64,000 nt of DNA from Hyphomicrobiales bacterium (GCA_028290705.1 JAQGJH010000088.1:1-64000); one strand, 5' to 3'. Shown: positions 9,499 through 20,482, numbered from the stretch's first letter. Notes: generated by a model not told the origin, from the letters alone. Translations and numbers: made by a program.

Positions 9499-9773
9499 AA
9501 TACGCGACCTCCTCCGCATGCATGAACCGCGCGCTGATCGGGCGGATGAATGTTCCGCCGTCGCGATGCCGAAGCGTAAAAACGAGGAACACCCAGCGCC
9601 CCGATTGCAATCGCCCAATGACTTTCGAGCGTCTTTCATGATCTGAGTGGCCGACATCGGGATACACGGCCGGATGCCCGCAGAAAACGGCTTCCATTTT
9701 CCAGGACGCTGACACCGTGCTTGACGCACTTTGAGCGATTGCCAGCATCCCAGTCGAACCCGTCGAACCGCAT
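9446..9773 (-). pseudogene. BrnT-like toxin, frameshifted
   Basis: N-terminus MRFDGFDWDAGNRSKCVKHGVSVLE (from 9773) lies in one frame, continuation MEAVFCGHPAVYPDVGHSDHERRSKVIGRLQSGRWVFLVFTLRHRDGGTFIRPISARFMHAEEVAYYEE in the +1 frame; junction at CTGGAAAATGG. Confidence 0.8.
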
Positions 9774-9832
9774 GATACTATCCGAATGTATGTACAAAAG
9801 TCAATAAACAGAGCCAAAGCTTAAACTGAGCA

Positions 9833-9870
9833 TTAAAAAACTGAAAGGGGCGACGCCGACGCGCCGCCCC
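9833..9870 (-). terminator. Probable rho-independent terminator of thrS
   Basis: On minus strand GGGGCG...CGCCCC followed by TTTCAGTTTTTT, directly after the thrS stop. Confidence 0.65.
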
Positions 9871-9896
9871 TCCTGGTTCGATGTTGATCCCCAGCC

Positions 9897-11834
9897 TTAT
9901 CCGGCGCGCTTCAGGTCCGGCGCGACCGCCTCGGCGGAGAGCGTCGTCAAGGCCTCCTCCATCGACATGGAGGTCTGCGCCTGCGACCCGAGGCGTCGGA
10001 TCGACACGGTCTTTTCGGCCGCTTCCTTCTTGCCGACCACCACCAGCACCGGCACTTTCGCCAGCGAATGCTCGCGCACCTTGTAGGTGATCTTCTCGTT
10101 GCGCAGATCGCCCTCGACCTTCAGGCCGCGCTTGCGCGCCGCCGCGATCAGTTCGAGCGCGTAATCATCGGCCTCCTGGGTGATCGTGCAGACCACGACC
10201 TGCAGCGGCGAAAGCCACAGCGGCAGATGGCCGGCATGATGCTCGATCAGGATGCCGGTGAATCGCTCCAGCGAGCCGAACATGGCGCGATGAATCATCA
10301 CGGGAGTCGTCTTCTCGCTGTCGGGCGCAATGTAGAAAGCCCCGAAGCGCGACGGCAGGTTGAAGTCGACCTGCGTGGTGCCGCACTGCCATTCGCGCCC
10401 GATGGCGTCGCGAAGCGTATATTCGAGCTTCGGCCCGTAAAATGCGCCCTCGCCCGGATTGATGCCGGTCTTGATGCCGCTTTCCGCGACCTTGTCGAGA
10501 ACGCGCTTCAAAGCCGCCTCGGCCTTGTCCCAGACATCGTCCGACCCGACCCGCTTTTCCGGCCGCGTCGACAGCTTCAGCACGATGTCGCTGAAGCCGA
10601 AATCCGCGTAGATCGACATGATGAGATCGTTGATCTCCATCGATTCCGCCATGATCTGCTCTTCGGTGCAGAAAATATGCGCGTCGTCCTGCGTGAAGGC
10701 GCGCACGCGCATGATGCCGTGCAGCGCGCCCGACGGCTCGTAGCGATGCACCACGCCGAACTCGGCGATCTTCAGCGGCAGGTCGCGATACGATTTCAGC
10801 CCGTTCTTGAAGATCTGGACGTGACCCGGACAGTTCATCGGCTTCAGCGCGAAGACGCGCTCGTCCTCGGTCTGCGTGATGAACATGTTCTCGCGATAGG
10901 TCTGCCAGTGGCCGGACGTTTCCCAGAGCGCCCGATCGAGCACTTGCGGCGTGTTCACCTCGACGTAGCCCGCATCGTGCTGACGCCGCCGCATGTAGGT
11001 GATGAGCGTCTGGAACAGCGTCCAGCCCTTGGAATGCCAGAAGACCGTGCCGGGGCCCTCCTCCTGAAAATGGAAGAGATCCATCTCGCGGCCCAGGCGC
11101 CGATGATCGCGCCGCTCGGCCTCCTCGAGTTGCTTCAGATAGGCATCGAGATCTTCCTGCCTGGCAAACGCGGTCGCATAGATGCGCGACAGCATCGGCT
11201 TGGTGGAATCGCCGCGCCAGTACGCGCCCGCGACCTTCATCAGCTTGAAGGCTGAGCCGATCTTGCCCGTCGAGGTCATGTGCGGACCACGACAGAGATC
11301 GAGCCAGTCGCCCTGCCGGTAGATCTTGAGATCCTGGTCGGCCGGGATCGTCTGCACGAGTTCGACCTTGAACGCTTCGCCGGCCTTCTCGAAATGAGCA
11401 ACCGCCTGGTCACGTGTCCAGACTTCCTTCACGAAGGCTTTGTCGCGTCCGATGATCTCCCGCATCTTCTTCTCGATGGCGTCGAAATCCTCGGGCGTGA
11501 ACGGCTCGTTGCGGAAGAAATCGTAGTAGAAGCCATTCTCGATCACCGGGCCGATGGTCACTTGCGTGCCGGGATAGAGCGTCTGCACGGCCTCCGCGAG
11601 CACGTGCGCGCAATCGTGCCGGATCAACTCCAGCGCGCGCGGATCCTCACGGTTGACGAACTCGATGCGAGCGTCCTGCGCGATCGGATCGGCCAGATCG
11701 GTCACGACGCCGTCGAGCGCCATGGCGACGGTGCGCTTGGCGAGTGACGGGGAAATGGATTTGGCGATGTCGAGGCCGGTCGTGCCGGCGGGGAACTGAC
11801 GCTGCGCGCCGTCCGGGAAAGTCACGGAAATCAT
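9897..11834 (-). CDS. thrS: Threonine--tRNA ligase
   Basis: 645 aa with TGS domain start [27 protein letters not shown] and class II motifs ([57 protein letters not shown]). Confidence 0.98.
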   Translation of the reverse strand: MISVTFPDGAQRQFPAGTTGLDIAKSISPSLAKRTVAMALDGVVTDLADPIAQDARIEFVNREDPRALELIRHDCAHVLAEAVQTLYPGTQVTIGPVIENGFYYDFFRNEPFTPEDFDAIEKKMREIIGRDKAFVKEVWTRDQAVAHFEKAGEAFKVELVQTIPADQDLKIYRQGDWLDLCRGPHMTSTGKIGSAFKLMKVAGAYWRGDSTKPMLSRIYATAFARQEDLDAYLKQLEEAERRDHRRLGREMDLFHFQEEGPGTVFWHSKGWTLFQTLITYMRRRQHDAGYVEVNTPQVLDRALWETSGHWQTYRENMFITQTEDERVFALKPMNCPGHVQIFKNGLKSYRDLPLKIAEFGVVHRYEPSGALHGIMRVRAFTQDDAHIFCTEEQIMAESMEINDLIMSIYADFGFSDIVLKLSTRPEKRVGSDDVWDKAEAALKRVLDKVAESGIKTGINPGEGAFYGPKLEYTLRDAIGREWQCGTTQVDFNLPSRFGAFYIAPDSEKTTPVMIHRAMFGSLERFTGILIEHHAGHLPLWLSPLQVVVCTITQEADDYALELIAAARKRGLKVEGDLRNEKITYKVREHSLAKVPVLVVVGKKEAAEKTVSIRRLGSQAQTSMSMEEALTTLSAEAVAPDLKRAG

Positions 11835-12085
11835 GTCGTCTCCTTTGTGCTCACTCGCCGAAACCAATCGGCGTAAGCGTCTGCGCGGCCGGTATACCAA
11901 TCCGCCGTCGCCGCGCAAGCCGCGAAGAACCCGACCGCGTTCCTGTATGCGGACCGGCGTGCCGCAATTGTGTTCAAATGGCTGAATTTGAGCCAATTTC
12001 GCTTGACCTCGTGGCCACTCGGTCATAGGTCGCGCCCATTGCAAGGACGGGCGCGGCATGTCGTGGCCCGAAGGAGATGCATCTG

Positions 12086-13117
12086 ATGAAGCGTACAATG
12101 GTAGCTGCTACGGCCGTGCTCGCGCTGGTCGGTTCCGGTTTCGGCGCGCAGGCTCAGCAGTCGGTCGAGTCTTTCTACAAGGGCAAGAACATCGAGCTGC
12201 TGATCGGCTATTCGGCCGGCGGCGGTTACGATACGTTCGCCCGCCTGGTCGCCCGCTACATGACCAAGCACATCCCCGGCAATCCCAACATCGTGCCGCG
12301 CAACATGCCCGGCGGCGGCGGCCGCGTGGTCAGCGGCTTCGTGGCCCGCGTCGCACCGAAGGACGGCACCGTCCTGGCGACCGCCGATCAGTCGCTCACC
12401 CTGCAGCAGGCGCTCGGCGACAAGACCATCCAGTTCGACAACAACGCCTTCAACTGGATCGGCAATCCGGCCGACGACAACAACACGCTCGTGACCAATG
12501 CGTCGACCGGCGTGAAGACGGTGGAAGACGCGACGAAGACGGAAGTGGCCCTCGGGGCGACCGGCGCAAACACCACCTCGGAACAATATCCGAAGGTCAT
12601 GAACGCGATGCTTGGCACCAAGTTCAAGATCGTCAATGGCTATCCGGGCGGCAATGACGCGACGCTGGCGATGGAGCGCCAGGAAGTCGGCGGTCGCGGC
12701 TCGAACAGCTGGGCGACCTGGAAGTTCACGCGTCCGGACTGGATCAAGGACGGCAAGATGAACATCCTTGTGCAGATCGGCCTCAAGAAGGCTGCCGATC
12801 TTCCCGACGTTCCGCTGCTGCTCGACCTCGCCAAGAACGAACAGGACCGCGCCGCCCTGCGGCTGCTCTCGGCGCCCGTCGCCATCGGCAGGCCGCTGTT
12901 CACGACGCCCGGCGTTCCCGCCGAACGTGTGAAGGCCCTGCGCGACGCCTTCGACGCGACCATGAAGGATCCGGAATTCCTCGAGGCCGCCCAGAAGGAG
13001 CGTCTCGAGATCAATCCGGTGAGCGGCGTGGAATTGCAGAAGATCGTCTCCGAAATCGTCTCCGCGCCGAAGGAGACCGTGGAACGCCTCGTCTCGATCG
13101 TCGGCAGCGGCGCCTGA
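12086..13117 (+). CDS. Tripartite tricarboxylate transporter substrate-binding (TctC/Bug-like) protein
   Basis: Signal peptide plus [58 protein letters not shown] 9 nt upstream. Confidence 0.88.
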   Translation: MKRTMVAATAVLALVGSGFGAQAQQSVESFYKGKNIELLIGYSAGGGYDTFARLVARYMTKHIPGNPNIVPRNMPGGGGRVVSGFVARVAPKDGTVLATADQSLTLQQALGDKTIQFDNNAFNWIGNPADDNNTLVTNASTGVKTVEDATKTEVALGATGANTTSEQYPKVMNAMLGTKFKIVNGYPGGNDATLAMERQEVGGRGSNSWATWKFTRPDWIKDGKMNILVQIGLKKAADLPDVPLLLDLAKNEQDRAALRLLSAPVAIGRPLFTTPGVPAERVKALRDAFDATMKDPEFLEAAQKERLEINPVSGVELQKIVSEIVSAPKETVERLVSIVGSGA

Positions 13118-13221
13118 CCCCCTGACGCTTGTGCGCCCCGGTTCGCCGGGGCGCGCTTCAAGTACGGCACGGCCATGCTTTGCCCTTGTGTCCGTCCGGC
13201 CGAGAAGCGAGTGTAGCGAAC

Positions 13222-14052
13222 ATGATCGCTCATCTCCGCGACGGACAGAACGGATTGCGGCTGGTCCTTCTGGGGCTGGCCCTCGTGATTCTGGTCATGC
13301 TCGGATGGCGCGGTCTGGAAAGCGGGCCGATCCGCCGGCCATCGGCTCTCGCCAGGATCATTCCCGACATATCCGTGTCGGTGGGCGGCGACGCACGGCC
13401 CGCCATCGAGATTTCCCTGACACAGGCGGCCGAATACGCGCCCGCCCTCGCGCGGATCCAGCAGAATTTTGCTCAGGATTATGAACGCCTGATCGACGAA
13501 TTCGCCGAACGCGCCACCGCGGCCGGCAAGGTCGAAAGCGTCGACTATTATCTGGCCGAGATGCTGCGTGGGCTGCGTCAGCGGCGTGGCATTCTGGCGG
13601 CGCGCGCCAAGCCCGCGCCGCTCGCGCGAATCTTCGAGGTCCAGGCCCAGATGCTCGCCGCGCTCTCGCGCACCAATCCGCGGCTCTGCGTCGATTTTCT
13701 CTATGGAAACACCAGTCCGGATTTCTATGCCTTCGCGGCGACCCACCGCCGCCTGGTGGCCGACATGGCCTTGGCGGCGATCGATGCGCTGACTGACGGT
13801 CGCCTCCAGAAAGTCGAGCGCCGCGCTCCCTCCAACGTCGATTTCGATCTGCTGGAGAAAGAACTGACGGCGCGCGGCCTGTCCCGCGCCGAGATCGACG
13901 CCTTGCTGGATGGCCGAGCCCCTGAGCGGCCGCCGGGCGATGCGCGCATGTGCGAGGCCGGACGCCGCTACATCGACGCCCTGCAGGCTCTTCCGGAAGG
14001 ATCGCGCGCCCGCATCCACGGTCTCGCAGTCGAACTCATGGCGAGATCCTGA
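13222..14052 (+). CDS. Hypothetical membrane-anchored protein
   Basis: 276 aa, N-terminal TM (LRLVLLGLALVILVMLGW). Confidence 0.6.
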   Translation: MIAHLRDGQNGLRLVLLGLALVILVMLGWRGLESGPIRRPSALARIIPDISVSVGGDARPAIEISLTQAAEYAPALARIQQNFAQDYERLIDEFAERATAAGKVESVDYYLAEMLRGLRQRRGILAARAKPAPLARIFEVQAQMLAALSRTNPRLCVDFLYGNTSPDFYAFAATHRRLVADMALAAIDALTDGRLQKVERRAPSNVDFDLLEKELTARGLSRAEIDALLDGRAPERPPGDARMCEAGRRYIDALQALPEGSRARIHGLAVELMARS

Positions 14053-14076
14053 CGGGTATGGCCAAGCCCCGAGAGA

Positions 14077-14397
14077 TCAAGCCTTTGGCGAGGTTTGTTC
14101 GACCGCTTCGCAAGCTAGCGGACCGCGCCAGCGGCCATAGCGCCAGGGCGTCAGCGGCCCGGCCGTCTCCGGAGGAGTCTCGGGAACGGGATCGTACCCC
14201 GCCGTTCCCCAGGGCTGGCAGCGACAGATGCGCGCCAACCCCATCCATCCGCCGGGCCAGAAACCGTGGGTCTGGATCGCCTCGTCGGTGAACTCGGAAC
14301 AGCTCGGCATGTGGCGGCATTGCCGGCCCACGAGCGCGGACAGCGTCAACTGATAGGTGCGGATGGCGTAATGAGCAGCCCGCCGGACCGGCTTCAT
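14077..14397 (-). CDS. yidD: Membrane protein insertion efficiency factor YidD
   Basis: AIRTYQLTLSALVGRQCRHMPSCSEFTDEAIQTHGFWPGGWMGLARICRCQPWG. Confidence 0.95.
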   Translation of the reverse strand: MKPVRRAAHYAIRTYQLTLSALVGRQCRHMPSCSEFTDEAIQTHGFWPGGWMGLARICRCQPWGTAGYDPVPETPPETAGPLTPWRYGRWRGPLACEAVEQTSPKA

Positions 14398-14405
14398 GTC
14401 GCGTC

Positions 14406-14867
14406 CTAGCCCGAGGCTGCCGTCGAGGTTTCGGCCGTCTCGGCGCCCTCGGCCTTCTCCAGCGCCGCAACCACGGCATCGAAGGTCAGGAGCGTCGACG
14501 CATGACGCGCCTTGTAGTCGCGGACGGGTTCGAGCACGGCGACGTCCTGCCACTTTCCGGCGGGCGGCGCGCCATTCTCCTTCAGCATGCGGCGAACCGT
14601 CTCGCGCAGCTCACGCAATTCCTCTGCCGTCGAGCCGACGACGTTGCGCGCCATGATCGAAGAAGAGGCCTGACCCAGGGCGCAGGCCTTCACGTCATGG
14701 GCAAAGTCCGAGACCTTCCCGTCTTCCACCCGAAGGTCGACCGTCACGGTGGAGCCGCACAGCTTCGAATGTGCCGTGGCGCTCGCGTCCGGACTGTCGA
14801 GCCGCCCCAGCCGCGGGATGTCTCCCGCGAGTTCCAGGATGCGGCGGTTATAGATGTCGTTCAGCAT
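14406..14867 (-). CDS. Iron-sulfur cluster assembly scaffold protein (NifU/IscU-like)
   Basis: MLNDIYNRRILELAG...KLCGSTVTVDLRVEDGKVSDFAHDVKACALGQASSSIM. Confidence 0.88.
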   Translation of the reverse strand: MLNDIYNRRILELAGDIPRLGRLDSPDASATAHSKLCGSTVTVDLRVEDGKVSDFAHDVKACALGQASSSIMARNVVGSTAEELRELRETVRRMLKENGAPPAGKWQDVAVLEPVRDYKARHASTLLTFDAVVAALEKAEGAETAETSTAASG

Positions 14868-15058
14868 GGCGATGACCTGACACGGCGGGACCAGCCCCTT
14901 ATATAGGGAGGCCGGCCATCTGACGAGGCATGCGGCGCGCGCGGCATTTCGACCGATGGCCAAGCTTTGCGCGTCCGACCTGAAAAGACGAAAACCCACT
15001 GGTCCAACGCTCGCGCGATCCCGTAACAGCAAAGTCCGCAACTCTGAGGAGGCACCAC

Positions 15059-15697
15059 ATGGATGCCGTGGTTAAGCCCTTGTCGACCCGTCTGGCCCCT
15101 GCCCCGACCATCCGCGCTGCCGAAGCCCGGCCGAGCCGGGAGGAAGCAGAGGCCGCCGTGCGCGTGCTGCTCCGCTGGGCGGGTGACAATCCCGACCGCG
15201 AAGGTCTGCTCGACACCCCCAAGCGGGTCGTGAAGGCTTACGAGGAATTGTTCCGCGGCTATCGCGAAGACGGACGCGAAGTGCTCGAACGCGTGTTCGA
15301 GGAGGTCGAGGGCTATGACGACATGGTTCTGGTCCGCGACATTCCGTTCGCGTCCCATTGCGAACACCACATGGTGCCGTTCATCGGCCGCGCTCACATC
15401 GCCTACTATCCTTCCGAAGGCGTCGTCGGCCTGTCGAAACTCGCGCGTGTCGTCGAGATCTTCGCACGCCGCTTGCAGACGCAGGAAACCATGACCGCGC
15501 AGATCACCGAGGCGATCGACACGACGTTGAGGCCGCGCGGGATCGCCGTGATGATCGAGGCCGAGCACATGTGCATGTCGATCCGCGGCATCCAGAAACA
15601 GGGCTCGTCCACCGTCACGTCGCAGTTCACCGGTGTGTTCCGTGACGATCCGAGCGAACAGGTCCGCTTCTACACGCTGTTACGCGGCTTCAAGTAA
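15059..15697 (+). CDS. folE: GTP cyclohydrolase I
   Basis: [26 protein letters not shown]...[22 protein letters not shown]...[22 protein letters not shown]. Confidence 0.97.
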   Translation: MDAVVKPLSTRLAPAPTIRAAEARPSREEAEAAVRVLLRWAGDNPDREGLLDTPKRVVKAYEELFRGYREDGREVLERVFEEVEGYDDMVLVRDIPFASHCEHHMVPFIGRAHIAYYPSEGVVGLSKLARVVEIFARRLQTQETMTAQITEAIDTTLRPRGIAVMIEAEHMCMSIRGIQKQGSSTVTSQFTGVFRDDPSEQVRFYTLLRGFK

Positions 15698-15703
15698 AAG
15701 CAC

Positions 15704-16555
15704 TCAGCGGCCGGGCAGGACGACGACCCTCGTTTTGACCGGCAGCTTGTCGCGAACGAGCAGAAGACTCGGCTGTTCGCGGCGCTCCACCTCCCAACGC
15801 GATCCGACGCGCCCGAGAAAATTCTCGAGCGTCGAACGGTTGAAAAAGTGCATCGGCACGATGATGCGCGGCCCGATCTTGTCGATCACGCTCATCATCC
15901 CGTCGATGTCCAGCGTGTAGCTGCCGTCCACCGGCACGAGCAACACGTCGATCTGCCCGATTTGGCGCACGTGCTCCGGCGTCAACTCGTGATGCAGGTG
16001 GCCGAGATGCGCGATGCAGATCTGCCCGCTCTCGAACACGAAGATCGAGTTGCCGAGATAATCCGTCCCGCGCGACCAGTCGCGGATGTTCGTCTGCACG
16101 TTGCGGATGCGCATGTCGTCGATGCGCACGTCATGGGCGATCTCGCCGCCATCGGGATTCCAGCCGCGCAGAACCTGCCTGATCGAAGGATCGGGAAAAT
16201 TGGTATAATGCGTCGAATGCGCCTTGTTCATCGTCACGGCGGTGAGAGGCAACGACGGCTTGACGTAATCATTGTAGTCGGTGGCGATGCGAACGCCGCC
16301 CGACGTCTCGATCACGAAGGTCGCATGCCCGACGAAATCGAGCCGGACCTCCTCGCTCTGCGCCGCCGCAAACTGCACGCGTGGGGCGCCCTGCGAAATC
16401 AGACGGGGGCAGGATTCCGGCTCCGCCGCCAGCGACAGAGACGACATCAAGCCGGCGACGACCGCCATGCTGAGGCGCAACCCGCTCCGCCGGGCTGATG
16501 AGCCGACCCTGCATTTCGATCCGCGATCGGGCGAGGCGATGCTGGTCTGCGGCAT
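15704..16555 (-). CDS. MBL-fold metal-dependent hydrolase, exported
   Basis: VRLDFVGHATFVIETSGGVRIATDYNDY...HLGHLHHELTPEHVRQIGQIDVLLVPVDG. Confidence 0.85.
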   Translation of the reverse strand: MPQTSIASPDRGSKCRVGSSARRSGLRLSMAVVAGLMSSLSLAAEPESCPRLISQGAPRVQFAAAQSEEVRLDFVGHATFVIETSGGVRIATDYNDYVKPSLPLTAVTMNKAHSTHYTNFPDPSIRQVLRGWNPDGGEIAHDVRIDDMRIRNVQTNIRDWSRGTDYLGNSIFVFESGQICIAHLGHLHHELTPEHVRQIGQIDVLLVPVDGSYTLDIDGMMSVIDKIGPRIIVPMHFFNRSTLENFLGRVGSRWEVERREQPSLLLVRDKLPVKTRVVVLPGR

Positions 16556-16656
16556 GGACAGTTCTCTGAACGACGTGAGAAAGAAAGAGTGTGGCGCGGC
16601 CTTCCGCAACGCGCCCTTCACGATTATGTCAGCCGCAGCAATCCGGAGGCAGCCCG

Positions 16657-17109
16657 ATGCACGTTCACGACCCGGCCGGGACAGGCTTTGCGGCCCGCGG
16701 TTCCAAGCACGCCATCGAGGAAGGCGACGCCTTCGCGCCGAAGTTCGATGCCGATGGCTTGATCGTCTGCGTCACGACGGAACGCGTCACCGGCGACATT
16801 CTGATGGTGGCCTACATGAACGCCGAGGCGCTTCGGCTGACCATCGAGACGGGCGTGGCGCATTACTGGTCCCGCTCCCGCAATGAGCTCTGGCGCAAGG
16901 GCGACACGTCGGGACAGATCCAGACGGTCGTGGACATCCGCACCGATTGCGACCAGGACGCCATTCTGCTCGTGGTCGAGGCCGGAGGCGATGGCAAGGC
17001 CTGCCATACGGGCCGCCGCTCTTGCTTCTACCGCCGGATCGAACGATCCGCCGAGGGACCGAGGCTCGTCTTCACGGAAGACCCGGCGGCATTAAAGAAC
17101 TCGCCATAA
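16657..17109 (+). CDS. hisI: Phosphoribosyl-AMP cyclohydrolase
   Basis: [61 protein letters not shown]...[12 protein letters not shown]. Confidence 0.97.
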   Translation: MHVHDPAGTGFAARGSKHAIEEGDAFAPKFDADGLIVCVTTERVTGDILMVAYMNAEALRLTIETGVAHYWSRSRNELWRKGDTSGQIQTVVDIRTDCDQDAILLVVEAGGDGKACHTGRRSCFYRRIERSAEGPRLVFTEDPAALKNSP

Positions 17110-17180
17110 GTCGGGCGCATGATGGCCATTGGGAACACTCAAGCTGTTTCCGGGATTAACGCTTCGGGAGATCTCGAGCG

Positions 17181-18227
17181 ATGCTGTCGTTTTCGCGCAA
17201 GGCATTCGAGAAGTCCGACGCGGGCGGTTCGGCCCCCACGGCGACCGAGCCGCCGCGCCGCCGACCGGTCGTCGGACTCGCGCTCGGCGCGGGAGCGGCG
17301 CGCGGCTGGTCTCACATCGGCGTTCTGCGTGAACTGGCGGCCCACGGCCTGCAGCCCGACATTGTGGCTGGCACCTCCATCGGCGCGGTGGTGGGCGGCT
17401 GCTACGTCGGCGGCCAACTGGACGCCCTCGAAGGTTTCGCCCGCTCGCTGAGCCGCCGGCGCATCTTCAGCCTGATGGACGTTTCCTTTTCCGGGTCGGG
17501 CCTGATCGGAGGCACGCGCCTCAAGGCTCTGCTGAATGACGCTCTGGCGGACAGTCAGATAGAGAATATGCCCACCGGTTTCGCCGCCGTGGCGACCGAA
17601 ATGGGTTCGGGTCACGAAGTCTGGCTGAGCAAGGGCCATCTGGTCGACGCCGTGCGGGCGTCCTATGCCCTGCCGGGGATTTTCGAGCCCGTGCAGGTCT
17701 CTGGGCGCTGGCTCTTCGACGGGGCCTTGGTCAATCCGGTTCCCGTGACGGTCTGCCGTGCTCTCGGGGCCGAACTCGTCATCGCCGTCAACATCATCGC
17801 CGACACTCTGTTCCGCGGCACCGTGATCAGCGACCAGCTGGTTTTCGACCGGACGCTCCATTCCATCGGCGAGAAGGCCAGCGGCGTCGCGGCCGCAACC
17901 GAGGCCCCGGGCTTCTTCACCGGAATGCGGGGGCGCGCCTCGAATCTCCGCCGGCAGTTCGGACGCCACGACAATGGCGCGCCGGGCATCGCCAGCGCCA
18001 TGATGGATGCCTTCAACATCACGCAGGACCGCATTGCGCGCTCTCGCCTGGCGGGAGATCCGCCAGACGTCATGATCTCGGCGCGGCTCGGCAAAATCGG
18101 CCTGTTCGATTTCCATCGCGCCGAAGAACTGATCTCGATGGGACGCGAGGCGGCGCGCCGCGCCATCCCGGACATTGCCGAACACATCGCCCTGATGCCG
18201 ACCGGCGGAGACGTTTCCGCCATCTGA
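17181..18227 (+). CDS. Patatin-like phospholipase family protein
   Basis: VVGLALGAGAARGWSHIGVLRELAAHGLQPDIVAGTSIGAVVGG. Confidence 0.93.
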   Translation: MLSFSRKAFEKSDAGGSAPTATEPPRRRPVVGLALGAGAARGWSHIGVLRELAAHGLQPDIVAGTSIGAVVGGCYVGGQLDALEGFARSLSRRRIFSLMDVSFSGSGLIGGTRLKALLNDALADSQIENMPTGFAAVATEMGSGHEVWLSKGHLVDAVRASYALPGIFEPVQVSGRWLFDGALVNPVPVTVCRALGAELVIAVNIIADTLFRGTVISDQLVFDRTLHSIGEKASGVAAATEAPGFFTGMRGRASNLRRQFGRHDNGAPGIASAMMDAFNITQDRIARSRLAGDPPDVMISARLGKIGLFDFHRAEELISMGREAARRAIPDIAEHIALMPTGGDVSAI

Positions 18228-18229
18228 CC

Positions 18230-18661
18230 TCAAGCGGTGGCGATGTAATCCTTCAGGGCCTGCTGCTCGACCTCGAACTCTTCGAGCCGGCTCTTGACCA
18301 CGTCGCCGATCGAAACGAGCCCGACGAGTCGGCCTTCCTCGACGACGGGAACGTGCCGGAAGCGCCCGGTCGTCATCTGCCGCATCATCGAATTGATCGT
18401 GGCCGTCTCTGACGCCGTGACCACGCGCGCGGTCATGTGCTTCGACACGATGTCGTCGAGCGCGGCGTCGCCCTGACGGGCAACCGCGCGCACGACGTCG
18501 CGCTCCGAAACGATGCCGAGGACTTCGCGGTCGCTGCCCGTGACGACGAGCGCGCCGATGCCCTTGTCGGACAGAAGCTGAGCCACCTCGCGGAGCGTGC
18601 GATGTGGCTCGGTCGTGATCACGTCACGACCCTTTTTTGCGAGAATGCGCGAGACCGTCAT
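18230..18661 (-). CDS. CBS domain-containing protein
   Basis: Two CBS repeats (VAQLLSDKGIGALVVTGSDREVLGIVSERDVVRAVA; RFRHVPVVEEGRLVGLVSIGDVVKSRL). Confidence 0.93.
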   Translation of the reverse strand: MTVSRILAKKGRDVITTEPHRTLREVAQLLSDKGIGALVVTGSDREVLGIVSERDVVRAVARQGDAALDDIVSKHMTARVVTASETATINSMMRQMTTGRFRHVPVVEEGRLVGLVSIGDVVKSRLEEFEVEQQALKDYIATA

Positions 18662-18752
18662 GGTTTCATCCTCCGCCTGGCGGTGAGCCGCCTGTGCGTT
18701 TCTCATAGGATGAGCGCGAAATCTGGCTGCTGCAAGGTGCCACTACGGCTTT

Positions 18753-19664
18753 TCAGCTGCGCCTTTCGAAGGACTGACCGTCGAATTCGTCAGTGCTGTA
18801 GAGCGCTTCCTCGCCTCGAACCGGCGGATCCAGCCAGGAAAAACAGAGCAGTCCCGCCAGGAAGCCACCGAGATGCGCTTCCCAGGCGACGCCGGAATCC
18901 GTGAGGCCCAGCGGCTGCGCGCCAATGCCGAAGATCAGGTTCATGGCAAACCAGAAGATGATGAAGGTGAGCGCACGACGGTCGCGAACCACCCGCGACA
19001 ACGGCAAGGCCGGCTGGCGATAGGCAGCGTTCTCATCGGGACCCAGACGCAGGCTCTGGCCCAGCGGCGCGCCCGGCTGGAACACGAAGCGGATGCTGGC
19101 CGCCATCACGCCGGACACGGCAGCCGACGCGCCGATCACCGGCGTCGCATCGAAGCGATGAAAAACATAATGCGCCAAGGCTCCCGCGAGGGCTGTCAGC
19201 ACGACGAGAAAGACGAAACGCAGCGTCCCGAATCGCCGCGCGACGGGCGCCCCGAAGGCCGCAAGCCAGACCGAATTGATGCCGAAATGCATCCAGTCGG
19301 CGTGCAGGATCGAATAGGTCAGGACCGTCCAGGGTTGGGATGTGCCATCGCCGAAGAAATACCGGGCGAACTCGATTTCAGACCCGCCCTGCAGCGCCAG
19401 CAGGCGGAAAGCCGCCGCCACTCCCGCGGGATCGAATTGCGCGGTGATGCGCGCCGGCACGAAGGCCATCAGAGCGAGTATTTCGCCATCCTGCTGGTCG
19501 CCCAGCAGATAGGTGCGGACCGCGTGCACGAGCCCCATGCCGAGAATCATCGCCAGCACGACGCCCGGAAGGTTGAAGATGCGCTCGCGTCTGACCTGTC
19601 GCACTGCTGACCCCGGCCGCTCTGCGGCATGGCCGCGATGGATGACGAGGCATGAATTAGACAT
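18753..19664 (-). CDS. Rhomboid family intramembrane serine protease
   Basis: HADWMHFGINSVWLAAFG...TPVIGASAAVSGVMAAS...WEAHLGGFLAGLL. Confidence 0.92.
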   Translation of the reverse strand: MSNSCLVIHRGHAAERPGSAVRQVRRERIFNLPGVVLAMILGMGLVHAVRTYLLGDQQDGEILALMAFVPARITAQFDPAGVAAAFRLLALQGGSEIEFARYFFGDGTSQPWTVLTYSILHADWMHFGINSVWLAAFGAPVARRFGTLRFVFLVVLTALAGALAHYVFHRFDATPVIGASAAVSGVMAASIRFVFQPGAPLGQSLRLGPDENAAYRQPALPLSRVVRDRRALTFIIFWFAMNLIFGIGAQPLGLTDSGVAWEAHLGGFLAGLLCFSWLDPPVRGEEALYSTDEFDGQSFERRS

Positions 19665-19942
19665 CGCCCGTCAAAGCGCAAGGCGCGAAGCAGCGCAGGA
19701 GAGTTGCGGCGACACTGCGGCGCAAATCGATCGAATGCTTCAATCCACAGCGTACACAGAGGGTTAGCCCTAATAATCCGGAATCCGTTAGCGCTGCCGC
19801 TAACGCGTCGCTAAACCTCGATGATGGCTCACGTCTTTCAAATGGCACGGCGCTCGCAGCAGGACACGGGAAGACCCCGTTACCCACGCCGGATGTTCCC
19901 GTTCGGCACAGATTTGCGCCGTGGAGCCACAAGCGTCCCGAA

Positions 19943-20482
19943 ATGAAACACCAGACGAGCCGAGACGTCTTTGCCTATTGGGACCGCCTGCGTGGTGCGG
20001 CGGCCCTGCCGGATCGTCGCGACTTCGATCCTCTGGCAGTTCGCGATTCGCTGGACTGGATCGTCATGATCGACACGGACGTCGCCACCGGAGCGCCCAT
20101 CCGGGTTGCCGGTTCGGGCGTCAGCGCGCTCTTCGGCCGCGAATTGCGCGGCTCCTCGTTCGTCTCTCTGTGGCGGCTGCGCGACCGCGCCGAAGCCATC
20201 GACTGGATCGAAGCCGCGTGCGTCGCCGAGGCGCCGTCCTGCGAATCGCTCCTGGTCGCACCCCTCGATCGCGACCCCGTCGCCATGGAATTGCTGATCC
20301 TGCCGTTCCGGCACCTCGATGTCGCGGCCGCGCGGGCGCTCTGCGTCCTTTCGGTCGACCCGACGCCGCGTTGGGCGGGCCTCATGCCCCTCGCCCCCCT
20401 CGCATGGACGGGCGCTCAAGGCGTTTCGCCCGCGACTCGCGAGCAGCCGCGCTCGACCATCCGCGTGCTTTCCCGCATCTGA
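19943..20482 (+). CDS. PAS_5-type PAS domain protein
   Basis: FAYWDRLRGAAALPDRRDFDPLAVRDSLDWIVMIDTD...FRVAGSG-like pattern of PAS_5 family. Confidence 0.8.
   Translation: MKHQTSRDVFAYWDRLRGAAALPDRRDFDPLAVRDSLDWIVMIDTDVATGAPIRVAGSGVSALFGRELRGSSFVSLWRLRDRAEAIDWIEAACVAEAPSCESLLVAPLDRDPVAMELLILPFRHLDVAAARALCVLSVDPTPRWAGLMPLAPLAWTGAQGVSPATREQPRSTIRVLSRI

Noticed and set aside
9784-9836. TTAAACTGAGCATTAA near 9830 as a CtrA site
   Set aside because: Spacer is 8 nt instead of 7
10068-11255. 395 aa plus-strand ORF
   Set aside because: Antisense to thrS
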